A stretch of 64,000 nucleotides of DNA from Chryseobacterium glaciei. GTDB taxonomy: Bacteria > Bacteroidota > Bacteroidia > Flavobacteriales > Weeksellaceae. This document shows positions 40,649-50,537 of the stretch, in pieces. The first letter of the stretch is position 1. Each line of letters opens with the position of its first letter. The position numbers and the translations under genes were made by a program. A model generated the notes under the pieces. The model was given only the letters and a program-made list of their open reading frames with translations, was not told the origin of the DNA and did not search any database. Where the stretch lies: NCBI RefSeq assembly GCF_001648155.1, contig NZ_CP015199.1, positions 2,552,501 to 2,616,500 of the forward strand, in the 5' to 3' direction.

Positions 40649-41884
40649 TTGAATTTTCTATATAACATATTCATCAATCTTCTCATTTTCGGAATGAAGG
40701 TTTTTTCGTTGTTTAATGATAAAACTAAAAAAGGCGTTGAAGGAAGAAAACAATCATTACATATCATCAAATCCAGGCTTTCACTGTCTGATAAAGTAAT
40801 CTGGATGCACGCTGCAAGCTTGGGCGAATATGAGCAGGGTTTGCCGGTTTTAGAAAAGTTAAAAGAGCAGTTTCCGACACATAAAATTCTTGTGACTTTT
40901 TTCTCGCCATCAGGGTATGAAAATGTGATTAAAAAGAAACATATTGCAGATGTTATTTGCTATTTACCTTTCGATAAAAAATCTACGGTAAAAGAATTTA
41001 TTTCTCAATTTCAGACTGAACTATTTTTTACGGTGAAATACGATTATTGGTATAATCTTTTGTTAGAATTAAAAGCTCAAGGCACAAAAACTTATGTTAT
41101 TTCTGCTTTATTTTATGAAAATCAATCTTTCTTTACATCGTATGGAAAGTGGTTTGTAAAGCAATTGCAAAATAATATCGATTGGTTTTTTCATCAGACA
41201 GAAATGTCTTTTGCTCTTGCTAAAAGCGTGGGATTAAATAATTCTTCAATTGCCGGAGATACAAGATTTGATCGCGTAAAACAATTGCGGGAAAGAGATA
41301 ATCATGTAAAATTTATCAAAGAATTTATTGAGGATAAAAAAACGATTGTGTTCGGAAGCTCTTGGAAATCAGAGGAAAAGATCGCCGAAATTATTTTTAA
41401 AGCAAATTCAGATATTAAAATGATCATTGCTCCTCACGATTTGAAAAGGGTTGAAAATTTAAAACAAATTTTTCCTGATGCTTTATTATACAGCGAAGTT
41501 GAAAATCAATCATCATTGAGCAATCATCGTTTATTAATTATAGACAGCATCGGATTATTGTCAAAACTCTATTCTTACGCTGATATTGCCGTTGTAGGAG
41601 GAGGTTTTCATGATGCAGGTTTGCATAATATTTTAGAAGCAGCAACTTTCGGTATGCCTGTGATTTTTGGAAATCATTACAGAAAAAATCCTGAAGCAGA
41701 TGATTTGATCAAAGCTAACGGTGGAAAATCTTTTGAAGAAGAAAATGTAGCAGCAGATTTTGCTTTATTTCTTATGAATAGCGATAATGAAGAAGTATTA
41801 AATGAAATGTCTGCTAATGCCAAAAAATTCGTTGATGAAAAGCCCAATTCAACAGAAATTATCCTAAAGAAAATATTATCTTAA
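40649..41884 (+). CDS. waaA: 3-deoxy-D-manno-octulosonic acid transferase (Kdo transferase)
   Basis: WaaA attaches Kdo to lipid A precursor at the inner membrane, starting lipooligosaccharide core synthesis. The 411 residues begin at a TTG codon that directly follows the stop of the peptidase gene; the reading MNFLYNIFINLLIFGMKVFS is the usual hydrophobic family start, so I prefer it to an ATG 15 codons inside. The catalytic acidic residue is E31 in KKGVEGRKQS. WMHAASLGEYEQGLPVLE, AVVGGGFHDAGLHNILEAA and GMPVIFGNHYRKNPEADDL are GT30 motifs. It converges with and overlaps the next gene by 9 nt. Confidence 0.92.
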   Translation: MNFLYNIFINLLIFGMKVFSLFNDKTKKGVEGRKQSLHIIKSRLSLSDKVIWMHAASLGEYEQGLPVLEKLKEQFPTHKILVTFFSPSGYENVIKKKHIADVICYLPFDKKSTVKEFISQFQTELFFTVKYDYWYNLLLELKAQGTKTYVISALFYENQSFFTSYGKWFVKQLQNNIDWFFHQTEMSFALAKSVGLNNSSIAGDTRFDRVKQLRERDNHVKFIKEFIEDKKTIVFGSSWKSEEKIAEIIFKANSDIKMIIAPHDLKRVENLKQIFPDALLYSEVENQSSLSNHRLLIIDSIGLLSKLYSYADIAVVGGGFHDAGLHNILEAATFGMPVIFGNHYRKNPEADDLIKANGGKSFEEENVAADFALFLMNSDNEEVLNEMSANAKKFVDEKPNSTEIILKKILS

Positions 41885-42502
41885 AAATCCCTGACTTTTT
41901 ATTTCTTTCATAATCTGGTCTAAATTGTCTGGAATATTTTCACATTTCAGCCAATTGAAATCTAAGCCATTATTTATACAAAGTTTTTGTAGATAAGTAT
42001 TGCTGTTTATTTTTTTATGTAAATCGGCTAAAAGTTCATCAAATTCCATCCAGTAATCTTCATCTAATTTTTTGACTAAAATTAATGCTCGAAAAATTTT
42101 ATTGATGATATAAAGATAGAGTTTGTAAACGTTGTCAAACCTTTGTCTGCCAAGATCTTCGTTGCTTTCTAAAATTTCATTGATCAATAATATATGAAGA
42201 GAAACTTCCCCGAATTTATCGGTGGTAATTTTAATATGCTCCGTTATTTCTGCACTTATTTTTCGAATAATGGTCTGGAAATATTTTTGATTTCCGATGT
42301 ATTTTGATGCTAAAAGAACTTTTTCCTTTACATTTTCTTCCATTGCATCTCGCTTGTCATCGGTCGTTTCCGTGTCGATCAATTCGAAATAAAGTTTTTT
42401 AGACAAAAGTTTATCCTTTTTCAATAATCTGAAAATGAGACGGTCTTTTTCTACAGGAGAGAAATTGCTTAATGCAGCTTTAAATTCTTTTGAATATTCC
42501 AT
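41876..42502 (-). CDS. Protein of unknown function (deaminase-like core not evident; helical)
   Basis: A 208-residue protein with no signal peptide or membrane segment, predicted mostly helical. Openings such as MEYSKEFKAALSNFSPVEKD, then LIFRLLKKDKLLSKKLYFEL, look conserved within Flavobacteriia, and an aromatic-rich middle (FDNVYKLYLYIINKIFRALI) follows. I recognise no domain. Its start overlaps the stop of the upstream GT2 gene by one base and its end overlaps the waaA end by 9 nt. The coupling suggests the two-gene pair is functional. Confidence 0.7.
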   Translation of the reverse strand: MEYSKEFKAALSNFSPVEKDRLIFRLLKKDKLLSKKLYFELIDTETTDDKRDAMEENVKEKVLLASKYIGNQKYFQTIIRKISAEITEHIKITTDKFGEVSLHILLINEILESNEDLGRQRFDNVYKLYLYIINKIFRALILVKKLDEDYWMEFDELLADLHKKINSNTYLQKLCINNGLDFNWLKCENIPDNLDQIMKEIKSQGFLR

Positions 42503-43260
42503 TAATTAAAGATTTTAGAATATTTTAAAAATCCGTTCAATGCCCAGTTTGCAGTGTAATACAATGATTTTACAGTAGAGAATCCCATGAAATCTTTATA
42601 TACCAAATATTGATCTTTAATGATGTTTTGCTTCTTTCTGGAAACACTGTTTTCGCGCATTCTGTATTTTGCTAACGTCTTTTTTACGGGATACCCTTTT
42701 GGGATTTCTTTTAATAAATTCAGCCACATTACATGGTCTTCACGTTTGCTTTTTATTGGGAAGAAAAATTTTCCAACTCTTTTTGTATCGTAAATTGTGG
42801 AAACCGGAGCCAATCTGCAGGTTTTCAACAAGTTTGAAAAAGTTACGATCTTATCTGCAAGAAAATCCTTTAAAATAGGCTCCATTGTATGCTCATCACA
42901 CCTTGAATAGTTACAGTAAACAAGTTCTACTTTATTTTCCTGCATATAATCGGTCATTGTTTCCAAATATTCAGGATACCAAAGATCATCAGAATCAAGG
43001 AAGGCAATGTATCTTCCCTGAGCTCTTTCAAGACTATTGTTTCTGGCATTTCCTGCGCCTCCGTTTTTTTCTAAAGCTACCAGTTTTATTCTCGGATCAT
43101 TGTGTTTTTTGATGAGTTCTACGGTATTGTCTTTAGAAAGGTCGTCCGTGATTAGCCACTCCCAGTTTTCATAGGTTTGGTTAAGGACAGATTGTATCGT
43201 TTCTTCTATAAATTCTGCAGAATTATAGCAGGGAGTGATGATGGAAACAAGGTCTTTCAT
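42502..43260 (-). CDS. Family 2 glycosyltransferase
   Basis: A 252-residue GT-A transferase. Signatures: SIITPCYNSAEFIEETIQSV, WEWLITDDLSKDNTVELI, GGAGNARNNSLERAQGRYIA and the metal site FLDSDDLWYPEYL (DSDD near 89-92). The C-terminal LYYTANWALNGFLKYSK is membrane-proximal. Many enzymes of this form add sugars to lipooligosaccharide or capsule; the nearby waaA supports that. It is coupled to the unknown gene downstream. Confidence 0.9.
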   Translation of the reverse strand: MKDLVSIITPCYNSAEFIEETIQSVLNQTYENWEWLITDDLSKDNTVELIKKHNDPRIKLVALEKNGGAGNARNNSLERAQGRYIAFLDSDDLWYPEYLETMTDYMQENKVELVYCNYSRCDEHTMEPILKDFLADKIVTFSNLLKTCRLAPVSTIYDTKRVGKFFFPIKSKREDHVMWLNLLKEIPKGYPVKKTLAKYRMRENSVSRKKQNIIKDQYLVYKDFMGFSTVKSLYYTANWALNGFLKYSKIFN

Positions 43261-43308
43261 TCGTGCAAATATAAATAGATTTAAAGTCTTATGAGGGAAT
43301 ATTAAAAA

Positions 43309-44301
43309 TTATAAAAATCGTTTTTCATACAAATGCCACGAGCTTACGCCGACACCTACTACAACCAGCATACAAATAAATGCCATGAAATATGGATTGT
43401 AATTCGCAAATAAACCTAAAGTCGCAAATACTCGGATAATAGGGAAGTGGAAGATGTAAATTCCATACGTGAAATCTCCGTATTTTCCGAAATTATTTAA
43501 AAATTTAAAAGAATAGGCAACGTAAAGAACGATGATGCTAATCATTATAGGTGAGAATAATTTAATTTTAAAAATCAAATCAATCCAAACCGTTAGAATA
43601 GCGATGATGAAAAGGATATTTTTATGTTTAATGAATTTTTCAAAATTAAAATAAACCAACATTCCGCCAATGAAATAACATAATGCTCCCGGAATTTGCC
43701 TTGAAATTTCTACTTTTCCTGTCATCTCAAAATAATTAAGATAAATTAATGAAAGAAAATAAAATACTACTAAACTGATGTTTCTGTATTTATTATCCTT
43801 TCCAAAAAACAAGAAAAGAACCGGAACTAAAAAGTAAAAACACATTTCAATTTTTAAGGTCCAAAGTGCACCGTTTACCGCTCCGTTACCGAAAACTCCG
43901 GGAAGATTGGGTGCCATAAAGTTCATGAATGCGGAATTCCAAAGAAGATATTTAAGTGTTTGTGGGCTGCTGAAATATTCTGAAAAAGAAACGGTACTTA
44001 CCAGACTTAATAATATGGTGCATAAAACCACCACCAATAAATAGGCAGGAACAATTCTGTTCAATCTCTTTTTGACGTATTTTTTTAAGGTACTTGTTCT
44101 TTCATAGCTTCGCGCGATCAAAAAACCACTGACGATGAAAAATGCGAAAACACCAACTTCTACAGGGCTGTGCTTTAGAAACTCAAGGGTAGGGGATGCA
44201 CTTAGATAGCCTAAATGCCCAATGAAAACAATAAAAGCGAGGAGAACACGGATGAAGTCAAAATTATTTTTCGCGATGTCTTGCATTTGTTTTTTCTGCA
44301 A
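43309..44301 (-). CDS. Acyltransferase family 3 (OafA/YrhL-type) membrane protein
   Basis: A 330-residue integral membrane acyltransferase with about ten TM helices. The conserved start FDFIRVLLAFIVFIGHLGYL holds the catalytic His in FIGHL, and the second motif is VEVGVFAFFIVSGFLIARSY. These enzymes transfer acetyl or other acyl groups to surface polysaccharide or lipid-linked sugars. It ends 48 nt after the GT2 gene start of the opposite end, in the same direction, so it may be co-expressed with the surface-sugar genes. Confidence 0.9.
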   Translation of the reverse strand: MQKKQMQDIAKNNFDFIRVLLAFIVFIGHLGYLSASPTLEFLKHSPVEVGVFAFFIVSGFLIARSYERTSTLKKYVKKRLNRIVPAYLLVVVLCTILLSLVSTVSFSEYFSSPQTLKYLLWNSAFMNFMAPNLPGVFGNGAVNGALWTLKIEMCFYFLVPVLFLFFGKDNKYRNISLVVFYFLSLIYLNYFEMTGKVEISRQIPGALCYFIGGMLVYFNFEKFIKHKNILFIIAILTVWIDLIFKIKLFSPIMISIIVLYVAYSFKFLNNFGKYGDFTYGIYIFHFPIIRVFATLGLFANYNPYFMAFICMLVVVGVGVSSWHLYEKRFL

Positions 44302-44482
44302 AAATAACTTTTTTAATAAATATATGGGACTCTTGGATAGTTCAATATTTGTTAAATAGTGGTAATATTGCAGGTATAAGCCGTAATAATTTTAGAAATA
44401 TAGGTTTTTGAAATAATTTTTCACAAAAAACTATTAAATAAATCAAAAAAATTATAATTTTAGCGCTTGAAAAATTTGATAC

Positions 44483-44956
44483 ATGAAGAAATTAGCATTA
44501 CTATTTGCAGGTTTATCATTATTCGTAGCTACGGGATGTAATAATGATGACGATACTCCGGTTGAAGCTCCTCTTGTAGGGGTGTGGCAGCCACTAAAAG
44601 AAGTCATCACTACTATAGAAACGGGAGAACAGCCTATTTCAGATCTGATCACTTATACCGACTGTCAGAAACAATCCAGATGGAGATTTAATACTGAGGT
44701 AGTAGGAAAAAGAACTGAATGGAATGATACTGCTACACCAGGGCAGTGTGCTATTTCATCAGATCGTAATTTCAATTATACGTACGACAAAAGCGAAAAA
44801 ACGATCCAGATAAAATATCAGGGAACAGTAGAACCATCTAACGGGAAAGTAATTACCCTTAATGAGACTACACTGAACCTCTCAATAAGAGAAGAAACTT
44901 CAGATCCTACCGTTTATAAGACCAGAACCTATACTTTTAAGAGAATTCCTCAATAA
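44483..44956 (+). CDS. Lipocalin-like lipoprotein
   Basis: A 157-residue lipoprotein: signal MKKLALLFAGLSLFVATGC, with the lipid cysteine C19, then an acidic NNDDDTP linker. The mature part resembles the lipocalin-like domain of Bacteroidetes: LVGVWQPLKEVITTIETGE, a C-rich RWRF strand, and a closing strand TYKTRTYTFKRIPQ-like end. It is probably an outer-membrane-attached eight-strand barrel. The ligand is unknown. Single gene with a UUCG-loop terminator. Confidence 0.8.
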   Translation: MKKLALLFAGLSLFVATGCNNDDDTPVEAPLVGVWQPLKEVITTIETGEQPISDLITYTDCQKQSRWRFNTEVVGKRTEWNDTATPGQCAISSDRNFNYTYDKSEKTIQIKYQGTVEPSNGKVITLNETTLNLSIREETSDPTVYKTRTYTFKRIPQ

Positions 44957-44983
44957 TTAAAGTAATAGTATAAATAAAAAAGG

Positions 44984-45008
44984 TCTCATCTTCGGATGAG
45001 ATTTTTTT
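44984..45008 (+). terminator. Terminator with UUCG tetraloop
   Basis: TCTCATC TTCG GATGAGA with seven Ts: a classic stable tetraloop terminator after the lipocalin-like gene. Confidence 0.9.
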
Positions 45009-45097
45009 GTTTGGGTATGAATTATAATTAATCGAAAATTAAAGTTCCATTTCTATTAAAATCATTATTTTTGTGAAATACTAGAATTGGAATTATA

Positions 45098-45131
45098 ATA
45101 AATCTAACATCTAGAGTCTAACATCTAATAT
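45098..45131. repeat. Dispersed tctaacatcta repeat upstream of leuS
   Basis: tctaacatctagag and tctaacatctaat in tandem, the same motif pair seen in the accB-accC gap (about 20891-20917). It lies just before the leuS start. Confidence 0.65.
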
Positions 45132-45141
45132 CAATAACAAC

Positions 45142-48100
45142 GTGTTTTACGATCATCAGCAGATAGAAAAAAAGTGGCAGAAATACTGGGAAGACAATCA
45201 AACGTACAAAACTTCCAATAACACAGACAAACCAAAATTTTATGTTCTCGATATGTTTCCGTATCCATCGGGGGCGGGGCTTCATGTAGGTCACCCACTG
45301 GGATATATTGCGTCAGATATCTATGCGAGATATAAAAGACATCAAGGGTTTAATGTTCTCCACCCGGTTGGTTACGATAGTTTCGGACTGCCTGCTGAGC
45401 AATATGCAATTCAGACAGGGCAACACCCTGCAATCACTACAGAAAAAAATATCAACAGATACGAAGAGCAATTAAGAAAAATTGGTTTTTCATTCGACTG
45501 GAGCAGAGAAGTAAGAACCTCCGATGCTTCCTATTACAAATGGACACAATGGATTTTCATTGAATTGTTCCATTCTTGGTATAATAAAAATACAGACAAG
45601 GCAGAATCTATCGAAACGTTAATCAAACATTTTGAAGAAAAAGGATCATTAGATTTAAATGCCAATCAAAACGACGAATTAAATTTCACCGCAGAAGAAT
45701 GGAAAGAAGCTTCTGAAATTGATAAAGAAGATATTTTATTAAATTACCGTTTATCTTTCAGAGCAGAAACTACTGTAAACTGGTGTCCTGCTTTAGGAAC
45801 AGTATTGGCAAACGACGAAGTGAAAGACGGAAAATCCGAAAGAGGAGGTTTCCCGGTTTTCCAAAAGAAAATGATGCAGTGGAGTATGAGAATTTCTGCA
45901 TATTCTGAAAGATTGTTGCAAGGTCTTAAAACTTTAGACTGGCCACAACCTTTGAAAGATGCCCAAGAATATTGGATCGGAAAATCTCAAGGCGCTCAGG
46001 TTAAATTTAATATTGATACTCACGACGAGATCGTTGAGGTGTTCACAACAAGACCTGATACTATTTTCGGAGCAACATTTATGGTGTTGGCGCCGGAAAA
46101 TCCTTTAGTTGAAACAATTACTACTCCAGAACAAAAAACTGAGGTAGATACTTATATTGAAGAAACTTCCAAGAAAACTGAAAGAGACAGAATGTCTGAC
46201 GTGAAAAACGTTTCAGGTGCTTTCACGGGAAGTTATGCAATCAATCCTTTCAGCAATGAAAAGATGGCGATCTATATTTCAGATTACGTATTGATGGGTT
46301 ACGGAACGGGAGCTGTAATGGCTGTTCCTGCGCATGACGAGCGTGATCACAGATTTGCGAAGAAATTTAATTTAGAAATTAAAAAAGTTGTAGAAACTGA
46401 AGAAGACGTTCAGGAAAAATCTTTTGATTCTAAAACAAGCGTTTGTGTAAATTCAGATTTCTTGAATGGTTTAAGCTATGACGAAGCAAAAGCACTAATT
46501 ATTGACGCCGTTGAGAAAAAAGGAATTGGTCACGGAACTACAAATTACAGACAGCGTGATGCAATTTTCTCAAGACAGCGTTATTGGGGTGAACCAGTTC
46601 CTATCTATTATAAGGATGGAATGCCTTACACGTTGCCAAACGCGGCATTGCCTTTAGCACTTCCTGAAGTTGAAAAATATTTACCAACAGAAGACGGAGA
46701 TCCGCCATTAGGAAATTCAAAAACTTTTGCTTGGGATGAAGCGAACCAGAAAGTGGTTGCTACAGATTTAATTGATGACAAAACTATATTTCCATTAGAA
46801 TTATCTACAATGCCGGGTTGGGCAGGAAGCTCATGGTATTTCCTTAGATATATGGATCCTAATAATGATGAGGTTTTTGCTAACAAAGAATTAACCGATT
46901 ATTGGGGACAAGTAGATTTATACATCGGAGGTAGTGAGCACGCAACGGGTCACTTATTATATTCCCGTTTCTGGAATATGTTCTTAAAAGACAGAGGATA
47001 TATTAATAATGATGAGCCTTTCCAAAAATTGATCAATCAAGGGATGATTTTGGGGATGAGTGCTTATATGGGACAGTGTATAGGTTTGGTATATAATAAT
47101 GAAGTTGTTTTAAAATTGGACAAGCAAGTTTTTATATCTAAGAAAAGTATTAAAGTCAAAACTGAACTTTCTCCTGAAAGAACCGAAGAAGGGTGGAGGC
47201 AAGGTACATTAACAATGAATACAAGCGATAGGTTTCATGAAGTTAGATTTAAAAATGATTTGATACAAAAACTAAAAGAAACTAATTCTTTATATCAGAA
47301 TATATCAAATGAACAATTTGATTTAGGATTCATGGAAATTCCAGTCGATGTTAAATATGTCGAGAATGATATTTTAGATATTAAAAAGTTAAATGAAGCA
47401 AATGATTTAAGATTTAGGGACTCTTCTTTTATATGTCTAGATGATGGAAGCTTTTATGTTAGACGCGAAGTAGAAAAAATGTCTAAATCTAAATACAATG
47501 TTGTAAATCCTGATGATATCTGTGACGAATACGGAGCAGACGGTTTAAGATTGTATGAAATGTTCTTAGGTCCATTAGAGCAATCCAAACCTTGGAATAC
47601 GCAAGGTCTAAGCGGAGTTTATGGTTTCCTGAAAAAATTCTGGAACCTATATTTTAATGAAGGAGTTTTTGAAGTTTCTGACGAAGAACCTACAAAAGCA
47701 GAATATAAAGTGTTGCATACATTAATAAAGAAGGTGGTTTACGATATCGAAAACTTCTCTTTTAATACGTCTGTATCGTCATTTATGATTGCTGTAAATG
47801 AATTACAAAAAATAAAATGCAACAAACGCAATATTCTTGAGCCTTTAGCCGTTATCATCTCGCCGTATGCCCCTCACATCTGTGAAGAGCTTTGGAACTT
47901 ATTGGGACATGATACTTCTATTGAATTCGAGAAATTCCCGGAACTGAACGAAACCTACTTAGTAGAAGACGAAATTGAATATCCGGTGAGCGTAAATGGT
48001 AAAATGAAATTTAAATTACCTCTACCTGCACAATTATCAGCTAAAGAAGTTGAGGATTTGGTGATGAAGGATGAGAAAATTCAACAAATTCTGGATGGTA

Positions 48101-48156
48101 AAGCACCGAAAAAAATCATTGTGGTGCATCACAGAATTGTGAATATTGTAATTTAA
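45142..48156 (+). CDS. leuS: Leucyl-tRNA synthetase
   Basis: Class I synthetase of 1004 residues with an editing domain. The HIGH motif is PYPSGAGLHVGHPLGY near residue 41, the KMSKS motif EKMSKSKYNVVNPDD near residue 779. The editing (CP1) domain includes TRPDTIFGATFMVLAPE and MAVPAHDERDHRFAKKF. Between about residues 640 and 775 lies an unusually divergent insert, the place of the leucine-specific domain. The start is GTG at 45142, reading MFYDHQQIEKKWQKYWEDNQ, since no in-frame ATG is closer. Its upstream gap has a repeat but no clean promoter. Confidence 0.96.
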   Translation: MFYDHQQIEKKWQKYWEDNQTYKTSNNTDKPKFYVLDMFPYPSGAGLHVGHPLGYIASDIYARYKRHQGFNVLHPVGYDSFGLPAEQYAIQTGQHPAITTEKNINRYEEQLRKIGFSFDWSREVRTSDASYYKWTQWIFIELFHSWYNKNTDKAESIETLIKHFEEKGSLDLNANQNDELNFTAEEWKEASEIDKEDILLNYRLSFRAETTVNWCPALGTVLANDEVKDGKSERGGFPVFQKKMMQWSMRISAYSERLLQGLKTLDWPQPLKDAQEYWIGKSQGAQVKFNIDTHDEIVEVFTTRPDTIFGATFMVLAPENPLVETITTPEQKTEVDTYIEETSKKTERDRMSDVKNVSGAFTGSYAINPFSNEKMAIYISDYVLMGYGTGAVMAVPAHDERDHRFAKKFNLEIKKVVETEEDVQEKSFDSKTSVCVNSDFLNGLSYDEAKALIIDAVEKKGIGHGTTNYRQRDAIFSRQRYWGEPVPIYYKDGMPYTLPNAALPLALPEVEKYLPTEDGDPPLGNSKTFAWDEANQKVVATDLIDDKTIFPLELSTMPGWAGSSWYFLRYMDPNNDEVFANKELTDYWGQVDLYIGGSEHATGHLLYSRFWNMFLKDRGYINNDEPFQKLINQGMILGMSAYMGQCIGLVYNNEVVLKLDKQVFISKKSIKVKTELSPERTEEGWRQGTLTMNTSDRFHEVRFKNDLIQKLKETNSLYQNISNEQFDLGFMEIPVDVKYVENDILDIKKLNEANDLRFRDSSFICLDDGSFYVRREVEKMSKSKYNVVNPDDICDEYGADGLRLYEMFLGPLEQSKPWNTQGLSGVYGFLKKFWNLYFNEGVFEVSDEEPTKAEYKVLHTLIKKVVYDIENFSFNTSVSSFMIAVNELQKIKCNKRNILEPLAVIISPYAPHICEELWNLLGHDTSIEFEKFPELNETYLVEDEIEYPVSVNGKMKFKLPLPAQLSAKEVEDLVMKDEKIQQILDGKAPKKIIVVHHRIVNIVI

Positions 48157-48338
48157 AAGAAATTTAACATTGGTAATTTAAAAAAAATGAGGGGTTAATT
48201 TTTTTAATATTTTAACATAAACGTTAAAATTGAGGAAAATAACTAAAAAATTGAAAAAAAATTATAATATCGAAATCGTATTAAAATTTCTTTATCAAAA
48301 AAAACAGAAATGTTTATTTAAGACTCTTGCATTTTAAT

Positions 48339-48346
48339 TAATTTTG
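48339..48346 (+). promoter_or_regulatory. -7 box of the TonB energy cluster
   Basis: TAATTTTG fits TAnnTTTG, about 50 nt before the exbB ATG; it would serve exbB through tonB. Confidence 0.5.
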
Positions 48347-48396
48347 CCTTTAATTTACAAACTGTAAAATTTTAAAACAATATAATTTAGTTAAAT

Positions 48397-49260
48397 ATGG
48401 AAATGAATGTTTCAAAAAATGATGAGCAATTAGTTGCTAGAAAAGCAGGAGGTTTAAACCCAGCTGTTATTATTCCTATTTTATTCGTTATAGGAGTTTG
48501 TATCTATTTATTCGTTCTTGGGAGCCCAGGAAATTTTAAAGACGCAGATAAACTAGGTGGTGGTTCTGTAGCTTTCTCAAGTGTTGAAGGAAAAGACATT
48601 CATCCAGAGTCGTTTTTAGGTATTATCTACAAAGGAGGGGTTATCGTGCCAATCTTGATTACTTTCATGATCACTGTAATCGTTTTCTCTTTTGAAAGAC
48701 ATTTCGTACTTGGAAAAGCGGCTGGGAAAGGAAACCTAGACAACTTCGTAGTACAAGTAAGAAGCTTACTTAACCAAAACAAAGTTGACGAAGCTTTAGA
48801 AGAGTGTGACAGACAACAAGGATCTGTAGGTAACGTAGTGAAAGAAGGTCTTACTACTTACAAGGCACTTTCTCATGACACTACATTAAACAAAGAGCAG
48901 AAAATGGTAGCTCTTAACAAAGCAATCGAAGAGGCTACTACTCTTGAGATGCCAATGTTAGAGAAAAACATGATGATTCTTTCTACATTAGGTACTGTTG
49001 CAACTTTGATCGCACTATTAGGAACGGTAATCGGGATGATTAAAGCATTCTTCGCATTAGGTTCTGGTGGTGGTACTCCAGATGCAGCGGCACTTTCTAC
49101 AGGTATCTCTGAAGCATTGATCAACACGGCTTTAGGTATTGGTACTTCAGCTATCGCTATTATTCTTTACAATTATTTTACATCTAGAATTGACGGATTA
49201 ACTTACAAGATCGACGAGATTGCAATGAGTATCCAGCAGTCTTTCGCTGAGTTCAACTAA
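48397..49260 (+). CDS. exbB: ExbB/MotA/TolQ-family proton channel
   Basis: The 287-residue protein forms the inner-membrane proton channel that powers TonB. TMs lie near residues 22-45 (AVIIPILFVIGVCIYLFVL), 80-105 (PILITFMITVIVFSFERHF), 190-215 (MMILSTLGTVATLIALLGTV) and 235-260. The conserved GTSAIAIILYNYFTSRIDG and TGISEALINTALG follow, as in MotA/TolQ channels. It is longer at the N-terminus than E. coli ExbB (244), usual for Bacteroidetes. First of four energy genes in one direction. Confidence 0.92.
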   Translation: MEMNVSKNDEQLVARKAGGLNPAVIIPILFVIGVCIYLFVLGSPGNFKDADKLGGGSVAFSSVEGKDIHPESFLGIIYKGGVIVPILITFMITVIVFSFERHFVLGKAAGKGNLDNFVVQVRSLLNQNKVDEALEECDRQQGSVGNVVKEGLTTYKALSHDTTLNKEQKMVALNKAIEEATTLEMPMLEKNMMILSTLGTVATLIALLGTVIGMIKAFFALGSGGGTPDAAALSTGISEALINTALGIGTSAIAIILYNYFTSRIDGLTYKIDEIAMSIQQSFAEFN

Positions 49261-49326
49261 GAATTGAATCTTTAGCAAGGAATTTGCATACAATAACAGA
49301 AGTTTAATTAAAAATAATTCAAAACA

Positions 49327-49929
49327 ATGGCGAGAGTCAAACCAAAAAGACATGGAGTAGTTACGGATATGACGGCAATGTGTGACGTTGCATTCCTACT
49401 GCTTACATTCTTTATATTGACCACTCAGTTTAAAAAACCTGACGTGGAGCAGATTAAACCGCCATCTTCAATATCAGAGAAGTTACTTCCTGATGCGAGT
49501 TTGATGACCATCAACGCTACTCCGGATGGGAAATTTTATTTCCAACCGGTAGAAAACGCATCAGAGAGACTACAGCTTTTAGATAAAATGGGTCAGAAGT
49601 ATGGAATTACTTTTGACAATAACGAAAAAGCTGCATTTCAAAAAGTACAAGCGATTGGGGTTCCTATGAACCAACTTAAGAGCTATCTTGATATGTCAGA
49701 TGAGGAGCAGAAAAGTTTCAAGAGTCCTAAAGGGATTCCTATGGACAGTACAAATAAGCAGTTAGTAGACTGGGTACAACAAAGTTTAAGCGTAAATCCT
49801 GATTACAAATTAGCAATCAAAGGAGACGTTACAACTGAGTATCCTAAAGTTAAAAGCCTATTTGAAGGTTTAAGAGATATTGATTTTCTTAAATTCTGGT
49901 TGATTACATCACAAGAAGGTAAACAATAA
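49327..49929 (+). CDS. ExbD/TolR-family protein (first of two)
   Basis: A 200-residue ExbD-like protein with the TM near residues 18-36 (CDVAFLLLTFFILTTQF); the proton-path Asp is in MTAMCDVAFLL. The periplasmic domain is larger than usual, with LPDASLMTINATPDGKFYF and a long middle that differs from its paralog downstream. In Flavobacteriia two exbD genes typically follow exbB. It is 67 nt after exbB and 12 nt before the second exbD. Confidence 0.9.
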   Translation: MARVKPKRHGVVTDMTAMCDVAFLLLTFFILTTQFKKPDVEQIKPPSSISEKLLPDASLMTINATPDGKFYFQPVENASERLQLLDKMGQKYGITFDNNEKAAFQKVQAIGVPMNQLKSYLDMSDEEQKSFKSPKGIPMDSTNKQLVDWVQQSLSVNPDYKLAIKGDVTTEYPKVKSLFEGLRDIDFLKFWLITSQEGKQ

Positions 49930-49941
49930 TAATCATTAGAA

Positions 49942-50514
49942 ATGGCAGAAGTACAAGTACAGGAAAAAGGCGGCAAAGGCGGCAAGGTACGTTCCAAGAA
50001 GCAGAATACCAGGGTAGATATGACTCCTATGGTGGACTTGGGTTTTCTATTGATCACCTTCTTTATGTTCACAACCACATTCTCTAAACCGAATGTAATG
50101 GATTTGGGTCTTCCGGCAAAACCGAAAGAGAATACACCCAAACCACCACCAACGGAAATTAAACTTTCTAACTCAATTTCTTTATTATTGGGTAAAGGCA
50201 ATAAGATTTTTTGGCATCAGCAAGATAATACATCTTTAACTGATCAAAATCTTAATGAGACTACTTTTGATAGAGAAGGGATTAGAAAAGTAATTGAGCA
50301 AGCAAAAGCAAATGCGGCAGATAAAACAAAATTTACTGTTATTATCAAGCCTACTGACGATGCTGTATATAAAAACTTTGTAGATATTCTTGACGAGATG
50401 GCTATTACCAAAAGTGAGCAATACGGTGTTACCGATGTGAAACCTTGGGAGCAGGCTATTTATGACAGAAAAGTTGGAAATAAAGGAGCTGCGGCTGCAC
50501 CGGCTACAAAGTAA
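49942..50514 (+). CDS. ExbD/TolR-family protein (second of two)
   Basis: A 190-residue ExbD-type protein: basic cytoplasmic N-terminus (KGGKGGKVRSKKQNTRVDMT), the TM MVDLGFLLITFFMFTTTF with the conserved Asp, then FSKPNVMDLGLPAKPKENTP and the periplasmic domain ending YGVTDVKPWEQAIYDRK. It is a close paralog of the orphan exbD at 31823-32338. It is 24 nt before tonB, so the genes share one transcript. Confidence 0.93.
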   Translation: MAEVQVQEKGGKGGKVRSKKQNTRVDMTPMVDLGFLLITFFMFTTTFSKPNVMDLGLPAKPKENTPKPPPTEIKLSNSISLLLGKGNKIFWHQQDNTSLTDQNLNETTFDREGIRKVIEQAKANAADKTKFTVIIKPTDDAVYKNFVDILDEMAITKSEQYGVTDVKPWEQAIYDRKVGNKGAAAAPATK

Positions 50515-50537
50515 TTTAACCATAAAATTGTAAATCT

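Noticed and set aside
47050..47470. Intein or mobile insertion in leuS
   Set aside because: No intein splice motifs or flanking duplication; the place is the normal leucine-specific domain.
49803..50201. 132-codon minus-strand ORF
   Set aside because: Antisense to two exbD genes whose domains are clear; no promoter.
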